From CANHEE01 sp049316985 (GTDB lineage: Bacteria; Bacteroidota; Bacteroidia; Chitinophagales; Saprospiraceae), in assembly GCA_049316985.1 (NCBI GenBank), contig JBMOJB010000140.1:1-10204 (forward strand): a stretch of 10,204 nucleotides of DNA. The letters are read 5' to 3'. Made by a program: the position numbers and the translations under genes. The notes under the pieces are model-generated. The model ran no database searches, was not told where the DNA came from, and saw only the letters and a list, made by a program, of their open reading frames with translations. The stretch's first letter is position 1. Every line of letters starts with the position of its first letter. This document shows, in pieces, positions 1 through 7,258 of the stretch.

Positions 1-35
1 TTTTACGCACTTCCCAAAAAAATATAGATTCTAAT

Positions 36-51
36 TAATCGAACTCAGGTT
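36..51 (+). repeat. Left copy of 16-bp inverted repeat shared with the right end
   Basis: The sequence TAATCGAACTCAGGTT is found here and, in reverse complement, at 10155-10170. A short ATTCTAAT-like stretch precedes the core in both copies when each is read inward, but its distance from the core differs by about 19 bases. This looks like two members of a dispersed repeat rather than clean transposon ends. No transposase or target-site duplication is visible. Confidence 0.5.
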
Positions 52-114
52 CATATTGAAATTCGAACAGTTTGCACGGTAATGGACCATTCAGAGTTGG
101 AAGGTAAAAAAAGA

Positions 115-142
115 ATTGAAAATTGAAAATTGAAAGTTGAGA
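115..142. repeat. Heptanucleotide tandem repeat (ATTGAAA x3 plus one degenerate unit)
   Basis: Three perfect ATTGAAA units (115-135) are followed by a degenerate GTTGAGA unit that runs into the palindrome at the cyclase 3' end. On the minus strand this stretch reads as repeated TTTCAAT and provides the T-rich tail after the terminator hairpin. It may be a member of a short dispersed intergenic repeat family. Confidence 0.7.
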
Positions 143-170
143 ATGATTAATGATTAATCATTCTCAACTT
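134..170 (-). terminator. Perfect 18-bp palindrome overlapping the cyclase stop codon; likely terminator
   Basis: Arms 134-151 and 153-170 are perfect reverse complements around a single central base at 152. On the minus strand the hairpin is followed by a T-rich run (complement of 101-133, ending in seven T's), which fits an intrinsic terminator for the cyclase gene. The stop codon (147-149) and the codons for the last residues (MINH) lie inside the stem. A one-base loop is too tight, so a few central pairs would open in RNA. Confidence 0.6.
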
Positions 171-1454
171 GTTATACATTTCGAAAAATTGGGTATTGGG
201 CGTAAAATGATCTTGTTTTAACTCTGGTTTAATATCAAGTAGAAAATACATTCTGGTGGGCTCCACATTCTTGATTTCAATCAATCCCCGATCTTCGAAA
301 TCAAAGAAATCTTTTGTGGACACCATGAAATCGTATGATACATTAATAGCTCCTGATTTTCCGGATGATTCCAGCCGAGAGGCCAGATTGACACTGCTTC
401 CCCAAACATCATAGGAAAACTTCGATTCGCCAATGATTCCCGCAACCATCGGACCGGTGTGAATTCCAATTCTGATATTCCAAGGAATACTGCGATCTCG
501 GTTCTTCTCTTCCATGTACATTAATATTTTCAAAGCAGCCAAAGCAACATCAATGGTGTGCGTTTTATTAGGAATCGGCAAACCACCTACGGCCATGTAG
601 CCATCGCCGATTGTCTTTAATTTTTCGACATTGTGCTCTTTAAAAATTTGGTCGAAACTAGTGAAGTAATCATTGAGAATAGAAACCAATTCAGTTGGCA
701 GCATGTTCCTGGTAATGGCAGTAAATCCAACAAAATCCATAAAGATAGCAGTGGCACTTTGAGTTAAGATCGGGATCGATTTACCTTTCTCATTCAGTTC
801 ATTTACCACAGATTCCGGCAGAATATTCCGGATCAAAAGATCAGTCTTGCGCTTTTCTTCCATTATCTGATTTTTGTAATAATTAATCGCCAACACTACC
901 ATAATTGTAATGAGTATGAAATTATTCAAAAATGTAAGCAGCACAATCCTTTCCGGTAGTGGAACCATCCCCACAGAAATGATGGGTTCCAAAAAGTATA
1001 GGACAATCGAAGTAGCAAGATATAAAATAAGCCATCTACGCTTAGTCATTTTGTCCTCGTAAAACATCTGAACTCCAACCAAAGCGGGAATAGCGTAGAA
1101 TATATACACAACGGATCCGATAAATCCTCCCATGACCGTGTGATAAATTATCAGGTAAAAATAAAATGCATTGAAATAATTGTTGCGAAATAGTTTGAAG
1201 TTGCGAGTGATTCGAAAAACAATCAGGTTTATTATGTTCAGTACGGCAAAAATTCCCAAAGTCAGCGCAGCAGCATCTCTCCCCATAGCGCTGTATTCAT
1301 AAGCGAAATATAGTAAGTTCAAAATAGTAGCGTAAATTGCAATGGTCGCAATTGTCTTGTAACTCTTTAATTGGACAGAATCCGATTCCGCAAAACCGAT
1401 GCTACCAATCTTTAATAAAAACTGATTGAGTTGAGTGGCAATCTTTCTAAACAT
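147..1454 (-). CDS. Membrane-bound class III adenylate cyclase
   Basis: Predicted to convert ATP to cAMP at the inner membrane. The 435-aa product has about six hydrophobic segments (roughly residues 33-51, 61-81, 93-110, 111-130, 141-158, 168-192). A charged linker helix containing LLIRNILPESVVNEL (206-220) and a C-terminal cyclase domain (about 230-408) follow. Visible catalytic residues are the metal-binding D240 (FMDFVGFT) and D284 (TIGDGYM), and the transition-state pair N356/R360 (NLASR). The base-specifying pair is K280 and D349, the adenylate rather than guanylate signature. All key residues are present, so an active homodimeric enzyme is likely. The gene is monocistronic here, with an ATG start. 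A 27-residue tail follows the domain and ends inside a palindrome. The integral-membrane sensor part matches no named ligand domain that I recognise, so the signal is unknown. Confidence 0.93.
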   Translation of the reverse strand: MFRKIATQLNQFLLKIGSIGFAESDSVQLKSYKTIATIAIYATILNLLYFAYEYSAMGRDAAALTLGIFAVLNIINLIVFRITRNFKLFRNNYFNAFYFYLIIYHTVMGGFIGSVVYIFYAIPALVGVQMFYEDKMTKRRWLILYLATSIVLYFLEPIISVGMVPLPERIVLLTFLNNFILITIMVVLAINYYKNQIMEEKRKTDLLIRNILPESVVNELNEKGKSIPILTQSATAIFMDFVGFTAITRNMLPTELVSILNDYFTSFDQIFKEHNVEKLKTIGDGYMAVGGLPIPNKTHTIDVALAALKILMYMEEKNRDRSIPWNIRIGIHTGPMVAGIIGESKFSYDVWGSSVNLASRLESSGKSGAINVSYDFMVSTKDFFDFEDRGLIEIKNVEPTRMYFLLDIKPELKQDHFTPNTQFFEMYNKLRMINH

Positions 1455-1564
1455 GCAAAATGAATTAATTGACTAATGATAATCTTACTTCTGAACAACA
1501 AAAAGACAGGATTGAAAAGAATAGTTTCACATTACTGTAAATTATATTCTTATTTCCTGCACAA

Positions 1565-1586
1565 TTATATTTTATATAAAATATAA
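1565..1586. repeat. Perfect 22-bp AT-only palindrome
   Basis: The half-site TTATATTTTAT is followed immediately by its reverse complement. It contains no G or C. Placed between two divergent genes it could be an operator, but in DNA this AT-rich it may be chance. Confidence 0.45.
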
Positions 1587-1654
1587 AATTAGAGTTTATT
1601 ATTAAAATATTCAGAAATATCACAATAATATTATACCTTGTTTCTGAAATCTCT

Positions 1655-1686
1655 TTTGAAATAAGGATGATATCGATTTAATTTTT
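1655..1686 (+). promoter_or_regulatory. Candidate housekeeping promoter for the decarboxylase gene
   Basis: TTTG at 1655-1658 is followed after 20 bases by TAATTTTT at 1679-1686. This resembles the Bacteroidota consensus TTTG-N19-21-TAnnTTTG with one mismatch in the -7 box. It would give a leader of about 45-50 bases before the ATG at 1740. The assignment rests only on pattern matching in an AT-rich region. Confidence 0.4.
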
Positions 1687-1799
1687 ACCGAAACCGATTA
1701 AAAAACAATTTTCCAATTACAACACAAATACTATACTAGATGTAAAAATCGACTGCAAATAATACCCCTTTCGGACCAAAACAAGAACCTTGGGACAAA

Positions 1800-2309
1800 T
1801 TGACTCCGGAATGGTCGGGAGTGACGGGACCAATAGAAAATCCAATAGACCTCTATGATCAGGTACCACCAAAAGAGGTAAAAGGCTCATTTCCTATTAT
1901 AGATTATAGAAAATTTGAAATCCCACCGGAAGGATTAAGTGATGAGGAATATGAAGATGCGATGGTCGATTTCAAAAAATTTATCACCACACAGCATAAA
2001 AAGTTCACAGGCTATCAGACGAATGAATTCATCGAAGGTAATACCGAACTTTCCTGGATGCTCGACATCCACACAAACAATGTCGGCGATCCTTTTACGA
2101 CCGGAATCTTTGCATTGAACACGAAATTCATCGAACGTGCAGTACTGGATTATTTTGCAGCACTGTGGCGTGCCAAATGGCCTTTTAAAAAAGTCGACCA
2201 AACCAACGACCACGAGCGATATTGGGGATATGTCATGTCTATGGGGTCTACTGAAGGAAATATTTACGGATTGTATAATGGCAGAATGTACTTATCGGCA
2301 GTAAATTGA
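1800..2309 (+). CDS. 5' fragment of the broken PLP decarboxylase (N-terminal part)
   Basis: This 169-codon open stretch can only begin at a TTG (1800), because the in-frame ATG at 1740 is cut off by a TAA; 18 coding-like codons lie upstream of the TTG. It carries the N-terminal region of the decarboxylase fold: an NNVGDPF motif (93-99), reminiscent of the NxGDPF of histidine decarboxylase-like members, and the phosphate-binding GSTEGN motif (149-154). It ends in a few out-of-frame residues (AVN) before TGA at 2307-2309. On its own it lacks the catalytic lysine and should be inactive. Confidence 0.6.
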   Translation: MTPEWSGVTGPIENPIDLYDQVPPKEVKGSFPIIDYRKFEIPPEGLSDEEYEDAMVDFKKFITTQHKKFTGYQTNEFIEGNTELSWMLDIHTNNVGDPFTTGIFALNTKFIERAVLDYFAALWRAKWPFKKVDQTNDHERYWGYVMSMGSTEGNIYGLYNGRMYLSAVN

Positions 2310-3571
2310 TGACGGATCCTGAAGCAGAGAAAAAAGAAAATGATAAGCTGAAACGTGGAAAATTTGTCATCCACAGCAAACATAGAGTAATTACACCTGA
2401 TCATTCATCAGCTGATTGCAACAAATACAAGCCGATTGCATTTTTTTCTGAAGACACTCATTATTCCATAATTAAAGGAACAAGTATTTGCTCGATTACC
2501 ACTTTTGCAGAAGAAGGCAACCGCATATATCCCAATCAGTGTCCAATAAGCCATGATGGAGTTTGGCCGGACGAAGTGCCTTCTCATAATATCAACCACG
2601 ATGATCCCAAATCAGGCACCATAAAAGTCGATGATCTTGAAAAATTAGTGGATTTCTTTTTAGAGAGAGGTTACCCGATTTTCATCGTTTTGAATCAGGG
2701 CTCAACATGGAAAGGTGCGTACGACGATATCCCCGCCGTAGATGCTATGCTCAAAAGATTGGGCATCAAATATCCATGGCTTTGGGAAAGAGAGATTGAA
2801 TATACCTCAAATGGTCAGAAACTGATCGATAAGCGCCGTGGTTTCTGGGTACATGTCGATGGAGCTTTGGGAGCAGCATACCTGCCATTTCTTAGAATGG
2901 CCAAAACCCGCGGCGAACTTCCTAACGTGAATGTTCCTGAATTTGATTTTAGTATTGATGCTGTAATGAGTATTGTCTGTTCTATCCACAAATGGATTGG
3001 TGCCCCATGGCCAGGAGGAATATACATGACCAAAGAGAAATACCAAATTAGTCCACCGGATACGGCCGGCTATATTGGCTCACCGGATACTACTTTAGGC
3101 GGATCAAGAAATGCCTTTACACCGATGCTATATTGGAAATATTTTGCCAAAAAAGGATATTCGGAAAATATTAAGCGCGCATTAGAGACTGAACGGGTGG
3201 CCGCCCTATTTGAATCAGAACTTCGAAAACTGGAAGCTGAACTCAAGCTCACAGATCCGGAAGCCGACCTTTGGATCCATCGTTCTGAATTATCACTTGC
3301 CATTCTGTTTAGAATGGTGAATCCCGATATCACATATGAATTTACCGTTGATTCAGAGCGAATTCAGGTTCCTTTCGAAGAAAGCGGGCAACAATATTCG
3401 CAATACCGCACCTATGCGCATATCTATTCTATGACCTCATTGGGGGAATACGGCCTGGTCAATCAGCTGATTGGCCGAATTCGAGAAGCATGCAAGCAAG
3501 GCTGGAAAAATGCATTCCCGGATCAGGTCGATGGGCAACCCAATCCTTCAGACGCGAAATTGATCGAATAA
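2306..3571 (+). CDS. 3' fragment of the broken PLP decarboxylase (catalytic part)
   Basis: The frame opens at TTG 2306 or, more plausibly, ATG 2309, which overlaps the upstream TGA as TGATG and could permit translational reinitiation. About 420 residues contain the PLP-stacking histidine in EDTHYS (H52, counting from the TTG), HVDGALGA (183-190) with the pyridine-nitrogen aspartate D185, and SIHKWIGAP with the Schiff-base lysine K229. The C-terminal small domain runs to residue 421. The lysine loop reads HKW where some relatives have HKM or HKF. The fragment lacks GSTEGN, which is on the upstream fragment, so activity would need both pieces or an intact frame. Confidence 0.7.
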   Translation: MMTDPEAEKKENDKLKRGKFVIHSKHRVITPDHSSADCNKYKPIAFFSEDTHYSIIKGTSICSITTFAEEGNRIYPNQCPISHDGVWPDEVPSHNINHDDPKSGTIKVDDLEKLVDFFLERGYPIFIVLNQGSTWKGAYDDIPAVDAMLKRLGIKYPWLWEREIEYTSNGQKLIDKRRGFWVHVDGALGAAYLPFLRMAKTRGELPNVNVPEFDFSIDAVMSIVCSIHKWIGAPWPGGIYMTKEKYQISPPDTAGYIGSPDTTLGGSRNAFTPMLYWKYFAKKGYSENIKRALETERVAALFESELRKLEAELKLTDPEADLWIHRSELSLAILFRMVNPDITYEFTVDSERIQVPFEESGQQYSQYRTYAHIYSMTSLGEYGLVNQLIGRIREACKQGWKNAFPDQVDGQPNPSDAKLIE

Positions 3572-3598
3572 ATTAACAAAAGGTAAAATACAAATTGT

Positions 3599-3633
3599 AA
3601 TAGGGCATAGTAGCAAGTCTGCTATGCCCTATT
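3599..3633. terminator. Bidirectional hairpin terminator between convergent genes
   Basis: Perfect 12-bp arms (3599-3610, AATAGGGCATAG, and 3622-3633) flank an 11-base spacer that may extend the stem by a G-T pair and two more pairs. It sits 27 bases after the decarboxylase stop and 73 bases beyond the end of the oppositely oriented receptor gene. On the plus strand TTTCT follows; on the minus strand the tail is TTACAATTTG. The T-runs are weak, but placement and stem strength support termination for both operons. Confidence 0.75.
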
Positions 3634-3706
3634 TCTAATGTAGCGAACGTCTTAAAAATTGATTTTTCAGAAATGGCTAAAAATTGGATATATATATGAT
3701 ATTTAA

Positions 3707-5908
3707 TTAGAACCGGTACGTCAGTTTTCCTTTCATATTCAGAGGTGTTCCCGGAGTAAAATGTATCTCTTCTATGCTTTCTGGTTCACTTTTCAAGCGG
3801 CTTTCCGTTGCAAACTGTGTTTCATTCCATTTGGTATTAAATACATTTTCAATAGAAAACCCAAATGTAACGTTACGATATTCATAATTAATATTGGCGT
3901 CTGCTACTGTGTAGCCTTTTGCCACTATAGAATTGTCTTCATTTGCAGGTCGGGATTTTAGATATCTGTAGTGAAACCCTCCCGAAAAGCCTTTGTATCT
4001 ACTAAAGCTCAATCCTCCCGTTGAAGTGAGATCTGGAGCCAAGGGCAGGTAATTCTGTCCTTTTGGTGCATCGATACTTCTGGCAAAAGTGTAATTCACA
4101 TCAGTGTCAAAAAACAGATATTCCGCTAATTGGTACCGCAATCCAAGGTCTGCTCCCATTCTCCTGGTTCTTCCCGAAATCTCTACCGTGGCAGCGTCGC
4201 CGACATAAATCAATTCTTCTTGTAGATTCAGCATCCACAGTGCAGAATTGATGATCAGATTCGGCAACGGTTTGGCTATGATTCCCAGATCCGATCCAAA
4301 TGCAGTTGGTAAAATTTGTTTTCCATCATTCTGAACCACCACTCGTGTATCGTTAGAGTGAAATCCAAAGCCCGATTTTAAATAAAATTGAATGTTGCTA
4401 TTTTGACTATAGATCAAATTCATTTTAGGTGAAATTTTAGCTTTGCCTTCGCTAATTGTTTGGAAATTTTCAGACAATCTATCTTGATAGGCAAAACTAA
4501 AATAGTCAAATCTTACAGCGGGATTAATCTTGAATTTACCTACATTATATTCAGCATTGACGTAAGTAAAAATATTAGTCTGATCAATATTACCCAATTT
4601 AAGTTGACCAATAGTGTTGTATCTTTGCACGGTATGCGACAATTCAGAATTCTGAGTTGCATCATTCCTAATCCCTAATCCAAGTTGTAAATTGGTATTC
4701 TTTACTGTTATATTCCATTCGGTATTCATGCCAAAAATGCCCCGGCTTTCTTTTTGCTTGATCTGATCACCCAGTATCGGATCTTCGAGAAAATATGTAA
4801 AATTGGAGAACAATTCAAAGTCATATTTAGAATAATAGGCATTGGCCTTCAAAAAAGTGGACTCATTAATCGGTTTTACAAAAGAGAAATTCACATTAGA
4901 CCGAGAAGTTTTTCCGCCTTCAGTATTATCAACTGCTCCAAATCTGGAAATCACTCCAGCATCTACCAGGCGTTGTGGTATTTGCCCGGACGCGTCCCAT
5001 CTACTGGAAAAATGAGAGATATTCACCGAGAATTTGCTATTGTCTGGCAAAATAGCTGTGTATTTTCCAAATAAATTGATCCTCTTGAAGTTTTGTGGTG
5101 CTTCGAACGGGCCATCGGTTTTAATATATTCAGTAGCAATGTACGCGTTCTGGTTCTTTTGTTTTTCTAATAAATTAACAAGTCCAACAGTTTTGAATGT
5201 GTTGAATTGCCCTGCTTCAACACTTATAAGATTCTTCTCCAGTTTTTCTTTTGTCAAAAACGATACATATCCGGTGGTAGCAAAATCTCCTTTGTTGGCA
5301 TAATAAGTTCCTTTGCCAAAATCTATTTTATCTACAGTCTCCGGAATTACAAAATGTAGATCCGCATATCCTTGTCCATGAGCATGTGAAACCATGTTTA
5401 CTGGCATTCCGTCTACAGAAATTGCAATGTCGGTGCCATGATCAATGTCAAAGCCCCTTAATAACAATTGTTCCGCTTTTCCCCCACCGGCGTGCTGTCC
5501 AATGAAAAGCCCTGGCACTTTCCGAAGAATTTCCTGCGAGGAATTAACCGGAGTAGTCTCTAAATCGATCTTTGAGATCAAATTCATCGCATTAATCTTG
5601 GGCTGAATAGTTACTTGATCAAGGTTGAAATAATCATCTTCCAACATGATTTGGGTTTCAGCTGTTGCAATAACTACATCAGCTTTTTTAAAGCCCAATG
5701 CCTTTACATTTACGAGGTCGCCGGGCCGGGTTTGATCAAGGAAGAAAACACCAAACTCATTGGAATGTGCATGAGTTTTAGATTTAACATTGAAAGTATA
5801 TGCATTTTCAATCGGATTTCCGGAAATATCGACTACAAGTCCGCTATAAACTTGTGCCGAAACAGAGCTCGTGATTATTGATAAAAGTATAGACAAAATA
5901 AATTTCAT
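3707..5908 (-). CDS. TonB-dependent outer-membrane receptor with His-rich plug
   Basis: A 733-aa importer expected in the outer membrane, energised by TonB-ExbBD. A signal peptide (1-18, cleavage likely SVSA/Q) precedes a carboxypeptidase-like regulatory beta-sandwich (about 20-90) containing SKTHAHSNEFG. A plug domain (about 105-220) and a 22-strand barrel follow, the chain ending in aromatic Phe (LTYRF), as outer-membrane insertion signals do. The plug carries LLLRGFDIDHGTD (148-160) and VDGMPVNMVSHAHGQGYAD (165-183), with histidines at 139, 157, 175 and 177. LDQVT near 96-100 sits where the TonB box is expected. It is the last gene of the DUF4331 operon, and its ATG overlaps the preceding TAA by one base (TAATG), implying translational coupling. 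There is no adjacent SusD gene, so it is not a glycan SusCD pair. The ligand is unknown; metal binding is only suggested by the histidines. Confidence 0.92.
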   Translation of the reverse strand: MKFILSILLSIITSSVSAQVYSGLVVDISGNPIENAYTFNVKSKTHAHSNEFGVFFLDQTRPGDLVNVKALGFKKADVVIATAETQIMLEDDYFNLDQVTIQPKINAMNLISKIDLETTPVNSSQEILRKVPGLFIGQHAGGGKAEQLLLRGFDIDHGTDIAISVDGMPVNMVSHAHGQGYADLHFVIPETVDKIDFGKGTYYANKGDFATTGYVSFLTKEKLEKNLISVEAGQFNTFKTVGLVNLLEKQKNQNAYIATEYIKTDGPFEAPQNFKRINLFGKYTAILPDNSKFSVNISHFSSRWDASGQIPQRLVDAGVISRFGAVDNTEGGKTSRSNVNFSFVKPINESTFLKANAYYSKYDFELFSNFTYFLEDPILGDQIKQKESRGIFGMNTEWNITVKNTNLQLGLGIRNDATQNSELSHTVQRYNTIGQLKLGNIDQTNIFTYVNAEYNVGKFKINPAVRFDYFSFAYQDRLSENFQTISEGKAKISPKMNLIYSQNSNIQFYLKSGFGFHSNDTRVVVQNDGKQILPTAFGSDLGIIAKPLPNLIINSALWMLNLQEELIYVGDAATVEISGRTRRMGADLGLRYQLAEYLFFDTDVNYTFARSIDAPKGQNYLPLAPDLTSTGGLSFSRYKGFSGGFHYRYLKSRPANEDNSIVAKGYTVADANINYEYRNVTFGFSIENVFNTKWNETQFATESRLKSEPESIEEIHFTPGTPLNMKGKLTYRF

Positions 5909-7203
5909 TACAAACTTTTTATTTTTTGCTCCATTAGCGGCCCTAATTCAAACACGCTATTTAGCAATTCTTTCTTGATAGGGATCACTTGTTTTTCTAA
6001 ATTATTTGCTTTATATATTGCAGCTAGGTGGTAATTTAAATTTGGCTCGAATGATTTTCCCACAACATATTGTTGTTCGATTTCCAATGCTTTTTGCACT
6101 TCACCAATGCTATAATACGACCACGCGAGTAAATCATAAGAATCAGGTGTAGGTCTATGCTCAATTTCAACTTTGGCAATCTCGATAGCTTTGCCTGCTG
6201 TTGCCTTATTGTCCGCATAGATGAGAGCATTGTATTTGTTATACATTGCCCCGTAATCAATCGCACTTAGCATATTGAAGTACGCTGTTAAGTTTTTCTC
6301 TTTTTCGGTGGCATTACCTTCATATTCAGCTATTTGTGCTTTGAGAAGATAAAAATCGGGAGTATGGTGGCTTTGAGATATTTCGTCTATTATTCGCTTA
6401 GCTTCTTTTGCGTTTTTTTCATGCGAAAACACAATCCATGCAATCCCCTTTAGTGCATAACTGCAATTGGGTTCCAAAGCCAGTGTTCTAAGGTAATAGT
6501 CATAGGATTCTTTAATAATTCCGGCATGCCCATTCAAATCACCGAGATTTGAAAAAGTCCAGATCTGCAAGCCTTTATTTTCATTTTGGATTGCAATGTC
6601 TTTTGCTTTTTCCATCAATGAAATTGCAGTTGGTAAATCTCCTTTGTGATCGCTCCATTTTGACAAACGTATCAGGTAATCAAAATCAGTACTATCTTTT
6701 AGAAAATCTAAATTCTCACCGGCTTTGTTATAATTGCCCAATTCCATATTCACATCAAAAAGCAATTTTTGGGTTTCTTTCATTCCCTCTCCTATAGCAA
6801 AAGCTTTATTGGCGAGCTCAAATGCTTCGCGAAAGCGATGTTGAGAAATGTAATTTCGGGCTAAAGCTCGGATGGTACCTACACCCGAATATTTGTAACT
6901 CTCATTAGATTTCAATAACAATTTCTCTGCTTTATACAGGTATTTTACATCACCTGTATTTTCAAATAGTTTGCTAAAGTTTGCGGCGAGCGGACTCAAA
7001 TAACTGATTTGATTCGGTGCAAAGTCGTACTTCTTTTGCCAAAAATCAATTTCTCCTTCTGCAAAATCTTTGGAGGCATTCGTTTTTATTGTTAAATATT
7101 TATCATAATCTTCATGATTGCTTATTTGCTTACTGGTTGAACCACAGCAGTAAATTAACAATGTCAGTGATGACAAAAGCGCAATTGATAGTATAATTTT
7201 CAT
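5908..7203 (-). CDS. TPR-repeat protein, probable lipoprotein
   Basis: A 431-aa envelope protein with an N-terminal hydrophobic segment ending in LLIYCCGS (Cys19/Cys20). This is a probable lipoprotein signal, although residue -1 is Tyr or Cys rather than the usual Gly, Ala or Ser. The rest is helical with several tetratricopeptide-like units, clearest around 113-145, 213-246 (SNLGDLNGHAGIIKESYDYY) and 354-386 (YDLLAWSYYSIGEVQKALEI). TPR arrays bind other proteins, so a scaffold or partner role beside the receptor or the DUF4331 proteins is likely but not shown. The gene stops at TAA 5910-5908, overlapping the receptor ATG by one base. It is separated from the upstream DUF4331 gene by 55 bases containing a hairpin. 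The ATG start gives an intact signal peptide. Confidence 0.85.
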   Translation of the reverse strand: MKIILSIALLSSLTLLIYCCGSTSKQISNHEDYDKYLTIKTNASKDFAEGEIDFWQKKYDFAPNQISYLSPLAANFSKLFENTGDVKYLYKAEKLLLKSNESYKYSGVGTIRALARNYISQHRFREAFELANKAFAIGEGMKETQKLLFDVNMELGNYNKAGENLDFLKDSTDFDYLIRLSKWSDHKGDLPTAISLMEKAKDIAIQNENKGLQIWTFSNLGDLNGHAGIIKESYDYYLRTLALEPNCSYALKGIAWIVFSHEKNAKEAKRIIDEISQSHHTPDFYLLKAQIAEYEGNATEKEKNLTAYFNMLSAIDYGAMYNKYNALIYADNKATAGKAIEIAKVEIEHRPTPDSYDLLAWSYYSIGEVQKALEIEQQYVVGKSFEPNLNYHLAAIYKANNLEKQVIPIKKELLNSVFELGPLMEQKIKSL

Positions 7204-7221
7204 TGTAATTAAGTTAAAATT

Positions 7222-7247
7222 GAGGCTGCTTCCGGAAAAGCAGCCTC
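7222..7247 (-). terminator. Intra-operon hairpin, likely partial terminator or mRNA-stability element
   Basis: A perfect 10-bp GC-rich stem (GAGGCTGCTT at 7222-7231 with its complement at 7238-7247) closes a 6-base loop. Read on the minus strand it is followed by AATTTTAACTT, a modest T-rich tail. It lies between the second DUF4331 gene and the TPR gene, so it would lower, rather than stop, transcription of the last two genes, or protect the 3' end of the DUF4331 message. On the plus strand TGTTTTATATTTT follows, but no plus-strand gene precedes it. Confidence 0.65.
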
Positions 7248-7258
7248 TGTTTTATATT

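Larger units (their letters stand above)
1455..1739. other. Divergent intergenic region between cyclase and decarboxylase genes
   Basis: This 285-base, very AT-rich spacer should hold promoters for both flanking genes. It contains a perfect 22-bp AT palindrome (1565-1586) and a plausible plus-strand Bacteroidota promoter (1655-1686). I see no open frame of note, RNA gene or convincing minus-strand promoter. A TTTG on the minus strand at 1502-1499 lacks a good -7 partner. Confidence 0.6.
1740..3571 (+). pseudogene. PLP-dependent group II decarboxylase gene, nonsense codon plus frameshift
   Basis: Read as one gene, this encodes about 610 residues of a pyridoxal-phosphate-dependent decarboxylase (the family with histidine, glutamate and aromatic amino acid decarboxylases). 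Two lesions break it. First, the ATG at 1740 is followed directly by TAA (1743-1745). The next 18 codons in that frame still read like protein (KSTANNTPFGPKQEPWDK) and run straight into the conserved-looking WSGVTGPIENP segment. Second, one base is missing near 2298: adding one base gives TCG GGN AGT AAA TTG ATG and joins the two halves as YLSGSKLM. All other catalytic motifs are intact, so decay is recent or part of it is sequencing error. Reinitiation producing two chains is an alternative. The substrate cannot be assigned. The gene is monocistronic, ending at a strong hairpin. Confidence 0.75.

Noticed and set aside
37..126. Plus-strand frame reading INRTQVHIEIRT at the left edge
   Set aside because: It is preceded by a stop at 25-27, ends at 126, and has no start codon before residue-poor repeat sequence; it arises from the repeat DNA.
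1935..2213. Minus-strand open frame within the decarboxylase
   Set aside because: It is antisense to a recognisable PLP decarboxylase with conserved motifs; composition and lack of motifs mark it as a shadow.
2280..2312. Programmed -1 frameshift site in the decarboxylase
   Set aside because: No X-XXY-YYZ slippery heptamer and no following strong stem; a one-base loss explains it more simply.
3707..7203. SusCD-type polysaccharide utilisation locus
   Set aside because: The receptor lacks an adjacent SusD-like lipoprotein and no glycoside hydrolase is present; the TPR protein shows no SusD starch-binding features that I can recognise.
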